NCBI GenBank assembly: GCA_016713335.1
Contig: JADJPH010000002.1
Span: 62,001 to 126,000, forward strand
From: Candidatus Fredericiella danica
GTDB lineage: Bacteria; Chloroflexota; Anaerolineae; Caldilineales; Caldilineaceae
Length of the DNA stretch: 64,000 nucleotides
Reading direction: 5' to 3'
Below are positions 46,630 through 56,394 of the stretch, one piece after another; within the stretch, counting starts at the first letter, position 1, and the number at the start of each line of letters is the position of its first letter. The translations under genes were made by a program, and so were the position numbers. The notes under the pieces are model-generated. The model searched no databases. It was not told where the DNA came from and worked only from the letters and a program-made list of their open reading frames with translations.

Positions 46630-47151
46630 CTAGTTTGTCTCTGTCACCCATTGCCGTCGTTCGTCGTTCTTGACGGCCAGCTCGGCTTCACGTTTGAGCC
46701 TGGTCAAACTGCGTGAGCAGCGGAGCGCTGCCGACGCCGGTGCGTAATTCGGAGGTAGCGGCGAGGGGTGGAGATTTTGCGCAAGGTTGAAGCAGGGAGC
46801 GTATTCGTAGATCAGGCTGCGTTCGGCGGCGTTGAGATCGGTGTTGCAGGATGCAAAGCGGGGCGCTCGGGACCACCAGAGTTCGATGGTGAAGCGCGTG
46901 GAGATCGGCCAATTTGCCAAGACGAAGCGTCCGACGACGGAGCGCGCCTTGAAGCCATCGCGGATGTGGCTCCAAACGCGGTCGAAAGCGACGTACGATT
47001 GGCCAACATAGAAGACGACCTGCTCGTCGCGAAACAGGTAGAGGTCGAAATGCTGCCACTCCGGTGGGCAGGTCTCAAGCAGCATGAGGCGTTTTAGGAG
47101 AAGTGAGACTGTCTCCGGCAGTGCTTCTGGCTTGAGTCTGGAGTTCACCAT
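46630..47151 (-). CDS. GIY-YIG-like domain protein
   Basis: Protein of about 173 aa. FDLYLFRDEQVVFYVGQSYV, then RVWSHIRDGFKARSVVGRFV has the layout of a GIY-YIG nuclease core: strand, YVGQS in place of YIG, and a downstream Arg/His helix. It lacks an obvious full catalytic set, so nuclease activity is unproven. The C-terminus is helical and basic (SLTRLKREAELAVKNDERRQW). The start ATG 47151 follows menC by 31 bp with GGAG at a loose spacing; removing one C near 47190 would instead fuse it in frame to menC, which I consider less likely. Confidence 0.6.
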   Translation of the reverse strand: MVNSRLKPEALPETVSLLLKRLMLLETCPPEWQHFDLYLFRDEQVVFYVGQSYVAFDRVWSHIRDGFKARSVVGRFVLANWPISTRFTIELWWSRAPRFASCNTDLNAAERSLIYEYAPCFNLAQNLHPSPLPPNYAPASAALRCSRSLTRLKREAELAVKNDERRQWVTETN

Positions 47152-47182
47152 GTGATGTGGTTCTCCGATGATCGTCTCGCCG

Positions 47183-48242
47183 TCAATCTGGGGGAAGCCC
47201 CCAGAAACCCCTCGCATCGAGCACCAACTGGTTGCCCGCCAAGACAAGGGGCGAGCGAACATTGTTGGTAAAGAGACGGCCCGTGCCCAGCCCATGGACG
47301 CGTCCGGTGTTGAGTGCGCTGGTCCACTGGGCGATGGCATTCAGCCCCACATTGGATTCGAGCAACGAATTCACCCACCAACTTGGATGCCAAGGGCATC
47401 TGCGTCAGTGATCCATTCTTCGCAGGTGGCGAAGCTACCCAACAAGAGCGGCTTCAAGATCAGGTGTTGGGGGGCGGATGTACGCCAACATCCGCCGGCC
47501 TTGGTCGCCATCTTGGATCGAAATCAGATCTTCGTCAAGGCCGATCGGAATGGGGGAGTTGCGGCAGATCTCGGCCATTTCCCGCCATTGCCCCGGTGGA
47601 ATCGGTTGCTCCACAAACTCGATCTGCAGGGACGCCAGCCGTTCGAGTTTGTGCAGTGCGTCGCGGGGTGTGAATGCGCCATTGGCGTCGAGCCGCAACG
47701 TGACCTGATGGGCAGGGTGCGTTGCACGGACTTGCTCCAGGAGCGCCAACTCGTCCTCGAACGGCAGGGCGCCCACCTTCAGCTTGATGACGGCGAACCC
47801 GGCCGCAATCTTGTCCTCGATCTGGCGTAATACTTCGGCGGCCGTTCCCATCCAAATCAGGCCGTGGGTCTGAATCCCGCGCTCTCCGCGGCTGAATGGG
47901 GTGTCCCATAGGCGCTGGATGGCGCCGCCTTGCAGATCGCGTAGGGCAGTGTCGAGGCCAAAGGCGACCGAGGGCAATTCGGCAAGCGAGAGGGCTGCCG
48001 GCGCAACGCCGGCATTGATGGCCGCGCAAACCTGCGCCGCGCGCCGGGAAATCCGCAACATCATCCCGGCTCAGGCGTGGCAGCGGCCCGCATTCACCCC
48101 ACCCAATCTGATCGGGCGCATCGAGATGCCAAATCTGTATGAAATAGATGGCGCGCTCCACAAGATCGCCGCGTGAGGTGCGCGCCGGACGTGCGAATTG
48201 CAGCCGATAGGGGGTTATGCGGGCGGAATACATGGCGCCCAT
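47183..48242 (-). CDS. menC: o-succinylbenzoate synthase (three frameshifts)
   Basis: MenC dehydrates SHCHC to o-succinylbenzoate in menaquinone biosynthesis; enolase superfamily, about 353 aa corrected. The N-terminal capping domain includes QIGWGECGPLPRLS. The barrel has the KxK motif VIKLKVG, metal ligands in LRLDANGAF, EFVEQP and GLDEDL, and the final Lys in HLILKPLLLG. Breaks: about 48045 (VADFP to RAAQVCAAINAG), the six-G run at 47469-47474 (AYIRP to QHLILKP), and about 47383 (GIQV to WVNSLLESNVGLNAIAQW). All three are one-base changes and all catalytic residues are kept. It lies 34 bp after menB in the men operon. Confidence 0.92.
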
Positions 48243-48276
48243 CCAAACTGATCGTCCTTGAGGTTGTCAGCCGGGA

Positions 48277-49149
48277 TCATGGGAATTTGGGGAAGCGGTC
48301 CCAATCCGGCTTGCGGCGTTCCAGGTAGGCGTTCTTCCCTTCGATCGCTTCCTCTGAAAGGTAGTAGAGCAATGTGGCGTTGCCGGCGAGCTCCTGGATC
48401 CCGGCCTGCCCATCCAACTCGGCATTAAAACTTGACTTCACCATCCGGATCGCCAGCGGGCTCTTGTCCATGATTTTGCGGCACCATTCGATGGTAGTGG
48501 GCTCCAACTGATCCAATGGCACCACGGTGTTGACCAGACCCATGTCGAGCGCCTGCTGGGCGTCGTACTGGTCACAGAGGTACCAAATTTCACGCGCCTT
48601 CTTTTGGCCAACGCAGCGCGCCAGGTAGGAGGCGCCAAAGCCGCCATCGAAACTACCCACGCGCGGGCCGGTCTGGCCAAAACGGGCGTTTTCGGCCGCG
48701 ATGGTGAGGTCACAGACCACATGCAGCACATGACCGCCACCGATGGCGTAGCCGGCAACCATCGCAATCACCACCTTGGGAATCGAGCGAATCAGTTTTT
48801 GGAGGTCGAGGACGTTCAGGCGCGGGACGCGGTCGACGCCCACATAACCGCCCACGCCGCGTACGCTCTGATCGCCGCCACTGCAGAAGGCGAGGTCGCC
48901 GGCGCCGGTCAGGACGATGACTTTGATGGCCGGATCTTCCCGGCAGATGATCATGGCGTCGATCATCTCCTGCACGGTCAGTGGGGTGAAGGCGTTGCGT
49001 TTGTGCGGACGGTTGATCGTGATTTTGGCGATGCCGTCGTAGAACTCAAAGAGGATCTCTTCAAAGCGTCTGATGGGCTGCCAGGTGACCGGGGTCTTGG
49101 GTTCCTGACCCGCCGGCACAGGGCTATGGTGTTGTTCGTTGCTGCTCAT
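48277..49149 (-). CDS. menB: 1,4-dihydroxy-2-naphthoyl-CoA synthase
   Basis: MenB closes the naphthoquinol ring from o-succinylbenzoyl-CoA; crotonase superfamily, 290 aa, unbroken. Signatures: IAKITINRPHKRNAFTPLTV, the oxyanion-hole stretch FCSGGDQSVRG, VAGYAIGGGHVLHVVCDLTI, and FGQTGPRVGSFDGGFGASYL with the bicarbonate/active-site region, ending AYLERRKPDWDRFPKFP as in other MenBs. I start at ATG 49149 because GGAG lies 9 nt upstream; a TTG at 49164 is the alternative. It sits between menD and menC. Confidence 0.97.
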   Translation of the reverse strand: MSSNEQHHSPVPAGQEPKTPVTWQPIRRFEEILFEFYDGIAKITINRPHKRNAFTPLTVQEMIDAMIICREDPAIKVIVLTGAGDLAFCSGGDQSVRGVGGYVGVDRVPRLNVLDLQKLIRSIPKVVIAMVAGYAIGGGHVLHVVCDLTIAAENARFGQTGPRVGSFDGGFGASYLARCVGQKKAREIWYLCDQYDAQQALDMGLVNTVVPLDQLEPTTIEWCRKIMDKSPLAIRMVKSSFNAELDGQAGIQELAGNATLLYYLSEEAIEGKNAYLERRKPDWDRFPKFP

Positions 49150-49184
49150 CGTTGAGTTCTCCAATTCTATCCGCTGAATTGCGA

Positions 49185-50925
49185 TCAGGTTGGCAGCCGT
49201 TGGGCGGCCATGGTTGTCTTGAATTGCCGGTAGACGTCGATATTGGTGTCCATCTGGGTTTCGATTTCGAGCAGCGCGGGGCGTCCGGTGCTGCGCATGA
49301 ATCCCGGCAGTGCTTCTAGTAATTCCTCTCGTGTGCGCACGTATTGGTAGTCGAGCCCGTGGTCGGCGGCGGTGCGCTGGGCGTCAAGGGTCTGGGGTGT
49401 CAGGAAATATTGTTCGCGGAGCGGTGGGGCCAGGCGATCCGGGCCTTCGATGAGGCCGAAAATGCCGCCGCCATGATTGTTCAAGGAGGACAATGTGCAG
49501 GTCTGGCGGCAGTGAGCGTTGCCAGAGGCCATTCCGGTCGTAAAAGAAGCCGAGGTCGCCGACGATCAGGGTTGTGAATGCGCCGGTTGCCACAGCGGCA
49601 CCGACGGCAGTGCTCACTGCGCCGTCGATGCCGCTGGCGCCGCGGTTTGAATTGACCTGGGCTGGCAGATGGGCGGGGCGCAGACCAGCAAAGTTGGCAT
49701 AGCGGATGGGCATGCTGTTGCCGATTTGGAGATAGCTGTCGGCGGGGAGCGTGCAGAGCACCTGGCGAACGGCATGGAACTCACCAAAGGGGGCTTCATC
49801 GAGCAGGGTCTCAAGTGCCGTGGCGGCAGTGTGGGTGATAGTCTGCCACTTTTGCGCGTAGTCACAATGAGGATTAGGCACTGCCGATTCGGCAAGGCGC
49901 TGCAGAAATGGCCACGGGTGCATTTGGATCACATCCGTGAGCGCCTGATAGGTGTCGGGTGCAGGCAGCGATGGGCGAATGTGCCAGAGTTGCGGTGGAC
50001 GATGCCGGCGCAACAATTGCTTCACTGATTTTGAAGTGACCTGCCCACCGAAGTGGACCACGAGGTCAGGACGAAGGGCGTCCAGGGTTGCGGCATCTGT
50101 GGACGCCAGCGCCAGGTCGGCCTGCGAAGTGACTCCAGGAATCCCGTGCAGGTTTGCCGTGATGTCGCTGAAAACTGCGACGGCTGGGTCGGCTGCCAGG
50201 GCGGTGATGGCTGCGCGGAGGTGCGGGTCGGCGGCATGCATCCCGGCGATGATCAGCTTTCGTTCTGCCTGATTCCAGGTCGCCGCCAGGTCCGCCCAGT
50301 TTTCTGCATCAAGTTGCAGTGAGGCGGGGTGGGTCCGGCTGATGCGCACGGGGTGGGTAAAGTCTGGCGTTAGTGCAGGTGGCGAGTAGAGCGGTTCGCG
50401 CAGAGGCACGTTGATGTGGACCGGACCGGGCGCAAGGCCCTGGGCAATTGCAATGGCTTCGGCGGTGATGCGCGCCACGTACCACTCGGCATCCGCAAAA
50501 CCGGTTTCTGCCGGCAGCGCATAGGCGCCGCGCACATGGGCGCTGAAGAGACCGGATTGGTGAATTGCCTGGTTGTCCTGCTGGTCGATCCATTCTGGCG
50601 GCCGGTCAGCCGTCAGGACGAGGAGCGGAATGCCCTGATAATAGGCCTCGACCACGGCCGGCCCGAAGTTGACTGCCGCTGTGCCCGAGGTGCAGATCAC
50701 CCCCACCGGTCGCTGTTTTTGCTGGGCCAGGCCCAGCGCGAAGTAGGCGGCTGCGCGCTCGTCGTACACAACATGGGTCTTGACTGCCAGGGGATGTTGG
50801 CCGGCAGCCGCGGTCAGCGGCGCCGAGCGTGAGCCGGGTGAGATCACAAAATCGACCACGCCCAACTCGACGCAGACCTGTATCAGAATTTCGACGAGTG
50901 GGTGAACGCCGCCTGCCATAGCCAT
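49185..50925 (-). CDS. menD: SEPHCHC synthase MenD (frameshift at about 49482)
   Basis: Thiamine-diphosphate enzyme that joins isochorismate and 2-oxoglutarate; about 579 aa corrected. The N-terminal Pyr domain has VDFVISPGSRSAPLT and the catalytic-type Glu in YDERAAAYFALG. The PP domain has SNRGASGIDGAVSTAVG, then the ThDP motif region LIVGDLGFFYDRNGL ending in another frame at NNHGGGIFGLIEG. Removing one base near 49482 joins the two. The C-terminus is PALLEIETQMDTNIDVYRQF. Start ATG 50925 (alternatives 50919 and TTG 50931). It follows menF by about 20 bp. Confidence 0.94.
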
Positions 50926-50946
50926 CCGCAACGTGGAATAAGCGGA

Positions 50947-52183
50947 TCAACTCCGCGGGTGAAGCACCGAAAGTGCGGTCTCGGCCTTGAGCTCCGTCTC
51001 ACGCCACTCGGCATCTGGGTCAGACGCCGCGGTGATGCCGGCGCCTACATAGAGGCTGGCGACATTTTCGCGCAATTGCATGCAGCGCAAGTTGACATAA
51101 AGACTGGAAGCGCCATCGATGTGCATGGGACCGAGAAATCCACTATAGAAGCTGCGGTCGTATCCTTCATTGGCGAGGATGAACGCCAGCGCCTTGTGTT
51201 TCGGCATGCCGCAGACCGCTGAGGTTGGATGCAACTCCTCCAGCACCCGATTCGCCAGCGAAAAGCGGGCGGCTTCCGGCAAGTCAACTTCAAAGAGCGT
51301 TTGCAAATGGACCATGTTGCCGGCGGGGGTCGTGCGTGGGCCAACTTCCCTAACGCCGGCAACGCCTGCGGCGCGGAAGAAGTCGCGAATATAGATGCTG
51401 ACCATTTCCTGCTCGAGCGTCTCTTTTGCCCCCCAGTGGACCTCTTCGAGGAGCTGGTTTTCGGGACGCCGTTGCGTACCGGCCAGGGCCATAGTCGTCA
51501 AGGAGGCGCCATTGACGGTGAGCAGCACCTCGGGACTGGCGCCGAGCCAGGTGCCGACGCCTGGAATGGCAACCAGTGATACGAAGGCCTGGGGGAAGCG
51601 CACACAGAGTTCCAAGAAAGCATCGGCAGCGTCGAATCCTGCAGGCAAGGGGGCGATCCGCAGTGCGTGAGACGACAACTTTGGCAATGCCGCGACTGCG
51701 GATGAAGTCGACGGCGCTGCACACCAGGTTTTTGAACTCTGCCTGGGAAGCGGCGTGGTCGATGTGTGTCACCGTTGGGGCCGGATACCATCTGGCGCCG
51801 GGTACAGGTTGATTCACCTGTGCCGACTCAAAGCTGGCTGCAAATTGGGCGCGCGTTTGGTGTAGGTGCCGGGCGGCCGGGGCCGGCAGAAAGACGCCCT
51901 GAGGTGTGCACACGAGATCGGCGTCGATGCGCAGCGCAGCGCTGCGGTCGTTGGCAAATGGTGCAAACACAAACCCCGCGCGACTGTGATGAAAGTCAAC
52001 GCGTGCCAGTTCGCTGACGCTGGTCAGGCTGGCAATGGCATAGAGTTCGTCGCTGCCAGGGTGGCGCCACAGGGCGGTGGCCAGGTTATTTGTCACTGCA
52101 GCGTTGAAGAAGCGGCGATACATCAACCAATCGGGGCGAAGTGCAACAGGCGTATCAGTCAGAACAGTATGCTGGCGAACCAT
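50947..52183 (-). CDS. menF: isochorismate synthase MenF (frameshift at about 51671)
   Basis: Chorismate-binding enzyme that makes isochorismate, the first step to menaquinone; about 412 aa. The N-terminal half is divergent; the catalytic half has FIRSRGIAKVVVSR, GTWLGASPEVLLTV, MALAGTQRRPENQ, EHxR-like VREVGPRTTPAGNMVHLQT, LHPTSAVCGMPKHKAL and FYSGFLGPMHIDGASSLYV. One missing base near 51671 splits the gene at VVVSR/ALRIAPLPAGFD. It heads the minus-strand menF-menD-menB-menC operon; menA, menE and ubiE/menG are not in the window. Confidence 0.93.
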
Positions 52184-52506
52184 AGTCTATCCACTCAAAA
52201 GTCGAAAAATATATGGTACCAGCTTAGCCGCAATTTGCAATATGGGCAGTGATGCAGCGTACCTTCGTTGCAAAATTCACAATAAAATAGAAATAGCACA
52301 GCCGTGCGCAGGTGTCAAAATACCGGGTAATCGTCGGGTAGCTACAGGTGTTTCGTCGTGTGGCGTCGGCCGGGCAAGCAGATGATACAATCCCAGTCTT
52401 TTCACCCGGCAGCATCGACGCTGGCGCCCTGGTGCCCCGTTGGCCGGTGTTGATGTTTTGGAAGGAATTGTGTGGTTCGGCCAGAGTTGGTGGAGGGAGA
52501 ATCGAG
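52184..52506. other. divergent intergenic region menF / cupredoxin
   Basis: AT-richer than its surroundings around 52190-52310 (for example AAAAATATATGG and ACAATAAAATAG), as expected for divergent promoters of the men operon and the cupredoxin gene. No clear pair of hexamers, RNA gene or additional ORF was identified. Confidence 0.5.
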
Positions 52507-52911
52507 ATGCAGAAGTTCATGTTTGCCGGGTTGTGCGTAGTATTGCTACCGTTGTTGGCGGTGGCGGCCCCTGCCGGTGTAGTTCATGGCGCCCGTCCTG
52601 CCGCGACTGCACAGGTCGTGTTATCGGGGCTGACGTTTCAGCCAGACGAGATCACCGTCACGTTGGGGGACACGGTTGAATGGGACAATCAGGGCGGCTT
52701 TCACACGGTCACCGGCGATGATGGTTCCTTCAGCAGTGGCGATGCGTCGTCGGAGCCATTCAAGTTCAAGCACACGTTCACTCAGGTTGGTACGTTCAAG
52801 TATCACTGCGAGATTCACGAGACATCGGGGATGGTGGGCACTGTGATTGTGGAATCGGCGGGCGAGTTATATCTACCGCAACTTTCCAAGCTGGATGGAA
52901 ACCAACAGTGA
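52507..52911 (+). CDS. plastocyanin/pseudoazurin-like cupredoxin
   Basis: Exported blue-copper protein of 134 aa. A signal peptide (FMFAGLCVVLLPLLAVAAPAG) is followed by one cupredoxin domain: LSGLTFQPDEITVTLGDTVE, first ligand His in GGFHTVTGDDG, and the Cys-His-Met cluster KYHCEIHETSGMVG. It would shuttle electrons outside the membrane, perhaps to the CuA/cytochrome c protein or an oxidase; this is inference. I start at ATG 52507, with GGAGGGAG upstream and a proper signal peptide; the open frame extends 53 codons further without homology. Its stop overlaps the next gene's GTG. Confidence 0.88.
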   Translation: MQKFMFAGLCVVLLPLLAVAAPAGVVHGARPAATAQVVLSGLTFQPDEITVTLGDTVEWDNQGGFHTVTGDDGSFSSGDASSEPFKFKHTFTQVGTFKYHCEIHETSGMVGTVIVESAGELYLPQLSKLDGNQQ

Positions 52912-53759
52912 TCCTGGTGATCGGCGCCGCGGGCAAGACCGGCCAGCGAGTTGTTGCTGCACTCGCCGGGCAGGGTATGCTTGTTCGTGCTCAGGTTCGC
53001 CGACGGGAACAGGTGGATCTGCTCAGGCGACTTGGCGCCCAAGAGGTAGTGGCTGGTGAATTCGCGGATCCCGCCATGTTGGCAAACGCTTGCACCGGCG
53101 CCAACGCGATTTACCTGATCGCCCCCAACATGTATCGCGAAGAAGCGTCGCTGGCTGCCGCCGTGTTGGAGGTCGCCAGGGCAGCGGGTGTTGCCCGGAT
53201 CGTCTATCATTCTGTACTACATCCCCAGACGGAAGAGATGCCCCACCATTGGTCCAAAGTGGGTGTTGAGGCGATGTTGTTTCGCAGTGGGTTGCCGTTT
53301 ACGATCCTGCAGCCGGCCGCATACATGCAAAACTTGGTCCCGCAACTGCGGAACGCTGCTGAGACGGGCTTCTATCGTGTTCCTTACGCAACGGCAACCC
53401 GCCTGGGGATGGTCGATCTAGAAGATGTGGCGGAGGTTGCTGCGAAGGTGCTGACGCAGGACGGGCACGAGGGCGCAACCTACGAACTGGCCGGCACGGA
53501 GGTGCTGACCCAAGACCAGGTGGCGGCAACCATGAGCGCGGCCCTGGGTCGTCGCGTCAGTGCCGAAGTGCAGGACCGCGTCGATTGGGCCGCACATGCC
53601 CATCGCGCCGGGCTGGGAGAATATGCGGTTGCAACGCTGGTGAGGATGTTCGAGTATTACGAACGATACGGGTTTTGGGGCAACTCGTTTGTCTTGAGTT
53701 GCTTGCTCGGGCGACGGCCCAGCAGTCTCGGGGAAGTTCTGGAGCGGGAGACTCGCTAA
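52908..53759 (+). CDS. NmrA-like NAD(P)-binding SDR protein
   Basis: Atypical short-chain dehydrogenase/NmrA-like protein of 283 aa. The Rossmann start is ILVIGAAGKTGQRVVAALAG, with the acidic/basic NADP-selecting RRREQ, then IYLIAPNMY, YHSVLHPQ, and FTILQPAAYMQN. Such proteins act as NAD(P)H-quinone reductases (QorB-like) or redox sensors. The catalytic YxxxK is absent. The start is GTG 52908, overlapping the cupredoxin TGA (GTGA), so the pair is translationally coupled. Confidence 0.88.
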   Translation: MILVIGAAGKTGQRVVAALAGQGMLVRAQVRRREQVDLLRRLGAQEVVAGEFADPAMLANACTGANAIYLIAPNMYREEASLAAAVLEVARAAGVARIVYHSVLHPQTEEMPHHWSKVGVEAMLFRSGLPFTILQPAAYMQNLVPQLRNAAETGFYRVPYATATRLGMVDLEDVAEVAAKVLTQDGHEGATYELAGTEVLTQDQVAATMSAALGRRVSAEVQDRVDWAAHAHRAGLGEYAVATLVRMFEYYERYGFWGNSFVLSCLLGRRPSSLGEVLERETR

Positions 53760-53787
53760 CGGTGAATGAACGCAATAAGGGGCGGCA

Positions 53788-53871
53788 AGTAATCAACAGT
53801 CAATTCTGGATTGTCGGTGACGCATACCTGCCAGCGTCGTATGAACAATCAGGAATTGACTGTTGATTACT
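53788..53871. repeat. long inverted repeat between convergent genes
   Basis: Arms 53788-53814 and 53845-53871 pair over 27 bp with two mismatches; the outer 19 bp are perfect. The loop is 30 nt. The arms are AT-rich (TAATCAACAGTCAATTC) in GC-rich surroundings. It sits in the 153-bp gap between the convergent NmrA-like and glnK genes. It may be a terminator or a small palindromic mobile repeat. Confidence 0.8.
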
Positions 53872-53912
53872 CGATCAGTTCAGCAGCGACAATCCACTGC
53901 TACCGAACGCCT

Positions 53913-54305
53913 TTACTTTTTCCCCGCAGGCACCTTCACCTTGTCATCGATATCGCCGGTGTACTGCAGCGCTTCCACACCGCGTTCGCCGGTGCGAATC
54001 CGGATGACGTCGTCGACCGGGTAGACGAAGATGATCCCGTCGCCTTCCTTGCCTGAACGGGCGGCCTGGATGATCGTGTCAATCGTTGATTCCACGTTGT
54101 GGTCGCTGAGCACAATGTTTACCTGGACCTTGGGCAGCAGATCCATCTGGTAGGAGGTGCCACGCCAGGAGAGTTCGATGCCGCCCTGGCGGCCATGGCC
54201 GTGGACTTCGTGCACATTCAGGCCTACGATGCCAATTTCGCGTAGCGCGTCCTTCACATCTTGAAGCGATTCCTCACGGATGATTGCTTCGATCTTTTTG
54301 GTCAT
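53913..54305 (-). CDS. glnK: nitrogen regulatory protein P-II
   Basis: PII signalling protein of 130 aa that binds ATP/ADP and 2-oxoglutarate and blocks the partner ammonium channel when nitrogen is plentiful. KIEAIIREESLQDVKDALRE is the usual first helix; the T-loop is HGHGRQGGIELSWRGTSYQM with Tyr52 at the uridylylation position; the B-loop and C-terminus are KEGDGIIFVYPVDDVIRIR and TGERG. The start is ATG 54305; the frame is open 25 codons further but lacks homology. It is downstream of amt, the standard amtB-glnK pairing, separated by a 13-bp hairpin. Confidence 0.95.
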   Translation of the reverse strand: MTKKIEAIIREESLQDVKDALREIGIVGLNVHEVHGHGRQGGIELSWRGTSYQMDLLPKVQVNIVLSDHNVESTIDTIIQAARSGKEGDGIIFVYPVDDVIRIRTGERGVEALQYTGDIDDKVKVPAGKK

Positions 54306-54365
54306 GATCTTGAAAGCCTCACTGGCTAAAGGTGTTTGGATAATCGATGGTGACGTACCGTCTTC

Positions 54366-54396
54366 CCAACCAGGTAGCACGACGCTACCTGGTTGG
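54366..54396 (-). terminator. intercistronic hairpin between amt and glnK
   Basis: CCAACCAGGTAGC (54366-54378) and its exact complement (54384-54396) form a 13-bp stem with a 5-nt loop. It follows amt (stop at 54412) and precedes glnK, so it may attenuate or process the message to set the channel/regulator ratio. Confidence 0.6.
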
Positions 54397-54411
54397 CATT
54401 ACTCCACGCCG

Positions 54412-56001
54412 TTAACTCTTACCGGTCGAGGAAGCAGGGCGCAGGGCGCTGGTTGCACCTTTGAAGCGGGGGCCAGGCATGCCACCATGCATGACCATAT
54501 CATCATTAGTGTAGCCGGGGGCGCCCATTTCGGGCAGGTCAAGACCGGCCAGTTCTTCCGCCGGGCTGGAGCGCAGCCAGCCGATCGCATTGACGATCTT
54601 GAAGAAGACCCATCCCAACACAAACACCGTCACGAAAATGGCGACAACTTCGATCAGTTGGGCCATGAATTGGCCTGTGTTGCCATAGAGCAGACCCGTC
54701 ACCGGCGAGGGCACGCCATTCCAGGCGGCGGTCAGTGGATTGCCGTTGGCGAAGATGCCGACGGCAAGCACGCCCCACATCCCGTTCACGAGGTGAACCG
54801 GGGCCGCGCCGACCGGGTCATCAATATGCATTTTCTCCAGCACGGTGGTGGCGAGGGCGACCAGCACACCGGCGATCAGCCCGATGACCACGGCTGCCCA
54901 GGTGTCGACAAAGGCACAAGGCGCCGTGATCGCGACGAGACCTGCGAGCAGACCATTCACCGACATGGCGGGGTCCGGTTTCTTGGCAGGGCTAAACCAC
55001 CACATATAGAACATGGCAGAGATGCCACCCGCAGCGCCGGCCAACAGCGTGTTGACAGCGGCAATGACCGCCAAATCGCGGAAGGGACCTGTGAACCCGA
55101 GGGATGAACCTGGGTTGAAGCCAAACCAGCCAAAGAAGAGAATGATGGTGCCGAGGATGCCCATCGGGATGTTATGACCGGGAATGGCATTGGCGGTGCC
55201 GTTCTTGTTGAACCGGCCGATACGAGGGCCGATCACAATCGCCCCGATCAGGGCCGTCGTGCCACCGATCATGTGTACGACACCAGAACCGGCGAAGTCC
55301 ACTGCGCCATTGCCAAAGCCCATGGTTCGGCCCAGATTGGCCAGCCAGCCGCCACCCCAGACCCACATACCGACCACCGGGTAGATGAACATACTGACCC
55401 AAAGCCCCATCAAGATGAAGCCTTTGAAGTTCAGGCGTTCGGCCATAGAACCGGTTGGAATCGTGGCGGCCGTATCCATGAAGACCATTTGGAAGAGGAA
55501 GAATGCGAGGACGCCAAAATTTGCCGTGAGTCCGGAGAGCATAAAGCCGCTGAGGCCCATGACACCCCATTGCCCGTTCAAAACGATTCCGTTATCCAAG
55601 ATGCCAGACCAGTCACCTAGTGTCACCGGCGAGAAGGCCCACGCGCCCAGGTTGTTAATGTCCGGATAGGTGTGGTTGACCGCGCCAAACTGCAACGCAA
55701 AACCTACGAAGTAGTAGCCAAGGGCGCCGATGCAAAACACCATCATGTTCATCATCATGGTGTGGGCGACATTCTTGGCGCGGGTAAAACCGGTTTCAAC
55801 CAACGCAAAACCGGCCTGCATGAAGAAGACGAGAAAACCTGCGAGCAGCATCCACATGACATTGACACTAGTGGTGGTGTCCGCGGTAGTGGCGGCGACG
55901 ACGGCCAAATCGGGCGCGTCCTGGGCCAGCGCCACGCCGCTTAGCATCAGCACCAGCACGGCAGCCAGGCTGATAATGGACAGTAGTTTGCGAAAGTTCA
56001 T
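54412..56001 (-). CDS. amt: ammonium transporter
   Basis: Amt/Rh channel of 529 aa with a cleavable signal peptide (MNFRKLLSIISLAAVLVLML, then SGVALA) and eleven to twelve helices. Family signatures: FFMQAGFALVETGFTRAKN, the phenylalanine-gate and MDTAATIPTGSMAERLNF region, DFAGSGVVHMIGGTTALIGA with one of the twin pore histidines, GWFGFNPGSSLG, and VHLVNGMWGVLAVGIF with the second. The C-terminal tail is longer than in AmtB and ends in a polar stretch (MHGGMPGPRFKGATS). A GGGAG precedes the ATG. A palindrome at 56120-56148 may be the nitrogen-control operator. Confidence 0.96.
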   Translation of the reverse strand: MNFRKLLSIISLAAVLVLMLSGVALAQDAPDLAVVAATTADTTTSVNVMWMLLAGFLVFFMQAGFALVETGFTRAKNVAHTMMMNMMVFCIGALGYYFVGFALQFGAVNHTYPDINNLGAWAFSPVTLGDWSGILDNGIVLNGQWGVMGLSGFMLSGLTANFGVLAFFLFQMVFMDTAATIPTGSMAERLNFKGFILMGLWVSMFIYPVVGMWVWGGGWLANLGRTMGFGNGAVDFAGSGVVHMIGGTTALIGAIVIGPRIGRFNKNGTANAIPGHNIPMGILGTIILFFGWFGFNPGSSLGFTGPFRDLAVIAAVNTLLAGAAGGISAMFYMWWFSPAKKPDPAMSVNGLLAGLVAITAPCAFVDTWAAVVIGLIAGVLVALATTVLEKMHIDDPVGAAPVHLVNGMWGVLAVGIFANGNPLTAAWNGVPSPVTGLLYGNTGQFMAQLIEVVAIFVTVFVLGWVFFKIVNAIGWLRSSPAEELAGLDLPEMGAPGYTNDDMVMHGGMPGPRFKGATSALRPASSTGKS

Positions 56002-56119
56002 AAAAGTCCAATCTCCCTATGTGCGTGATAATTGAAAGCACTGCAGTTGGACCGGTGCGCCGTTGAAACCGGTTGCGAGTATTGTAGCGGGCCGAATCAT
56101 TGAATAATATGGACATTTT

Positions 56120-56148
56120 GCACAAAGAAATCTCAATTTCATTTGTGC
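56120..56148. promoter_or_regulatory. palindromic operator candidate upstream of amt
   Basis: GCACAAAGAAAT (56120-56131) pairs with ATTTCATTTGTGC (56136-56148) over 12 bp with one bulge. It is about 120 bp upstream of amt, in the 393-bp divergent gap (56002-56394) before the DUF72 gene. The sequence around it is AT-rich. Apart from this no gene, RNA or clear promoter hexamers were seen in the gap. Confidence 0.45.
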
Positions 56149-56394
56149 CGAATTGCGCAATTGCCTGAGTTGTTCTGGTCAAAAACGGTGGTTTTGTGCG
56201 AATCGCTAATAGTGGCGCCCTGCCCAAATGAATGACGCGTCCAAAGCAAGATATTGCGAAGATGGCGCCCCGTTGCGGTGCGCACATTTGGTAGATCTGC
56301 ATAAAAACCCGCGTCGTGTAGCCTTGTTGGGAGCCGCTTCCCTCCTCGCATTGCCAATGGTAGAATGCGCCCCTGAGGGTGAGTTGGGTGGCTC

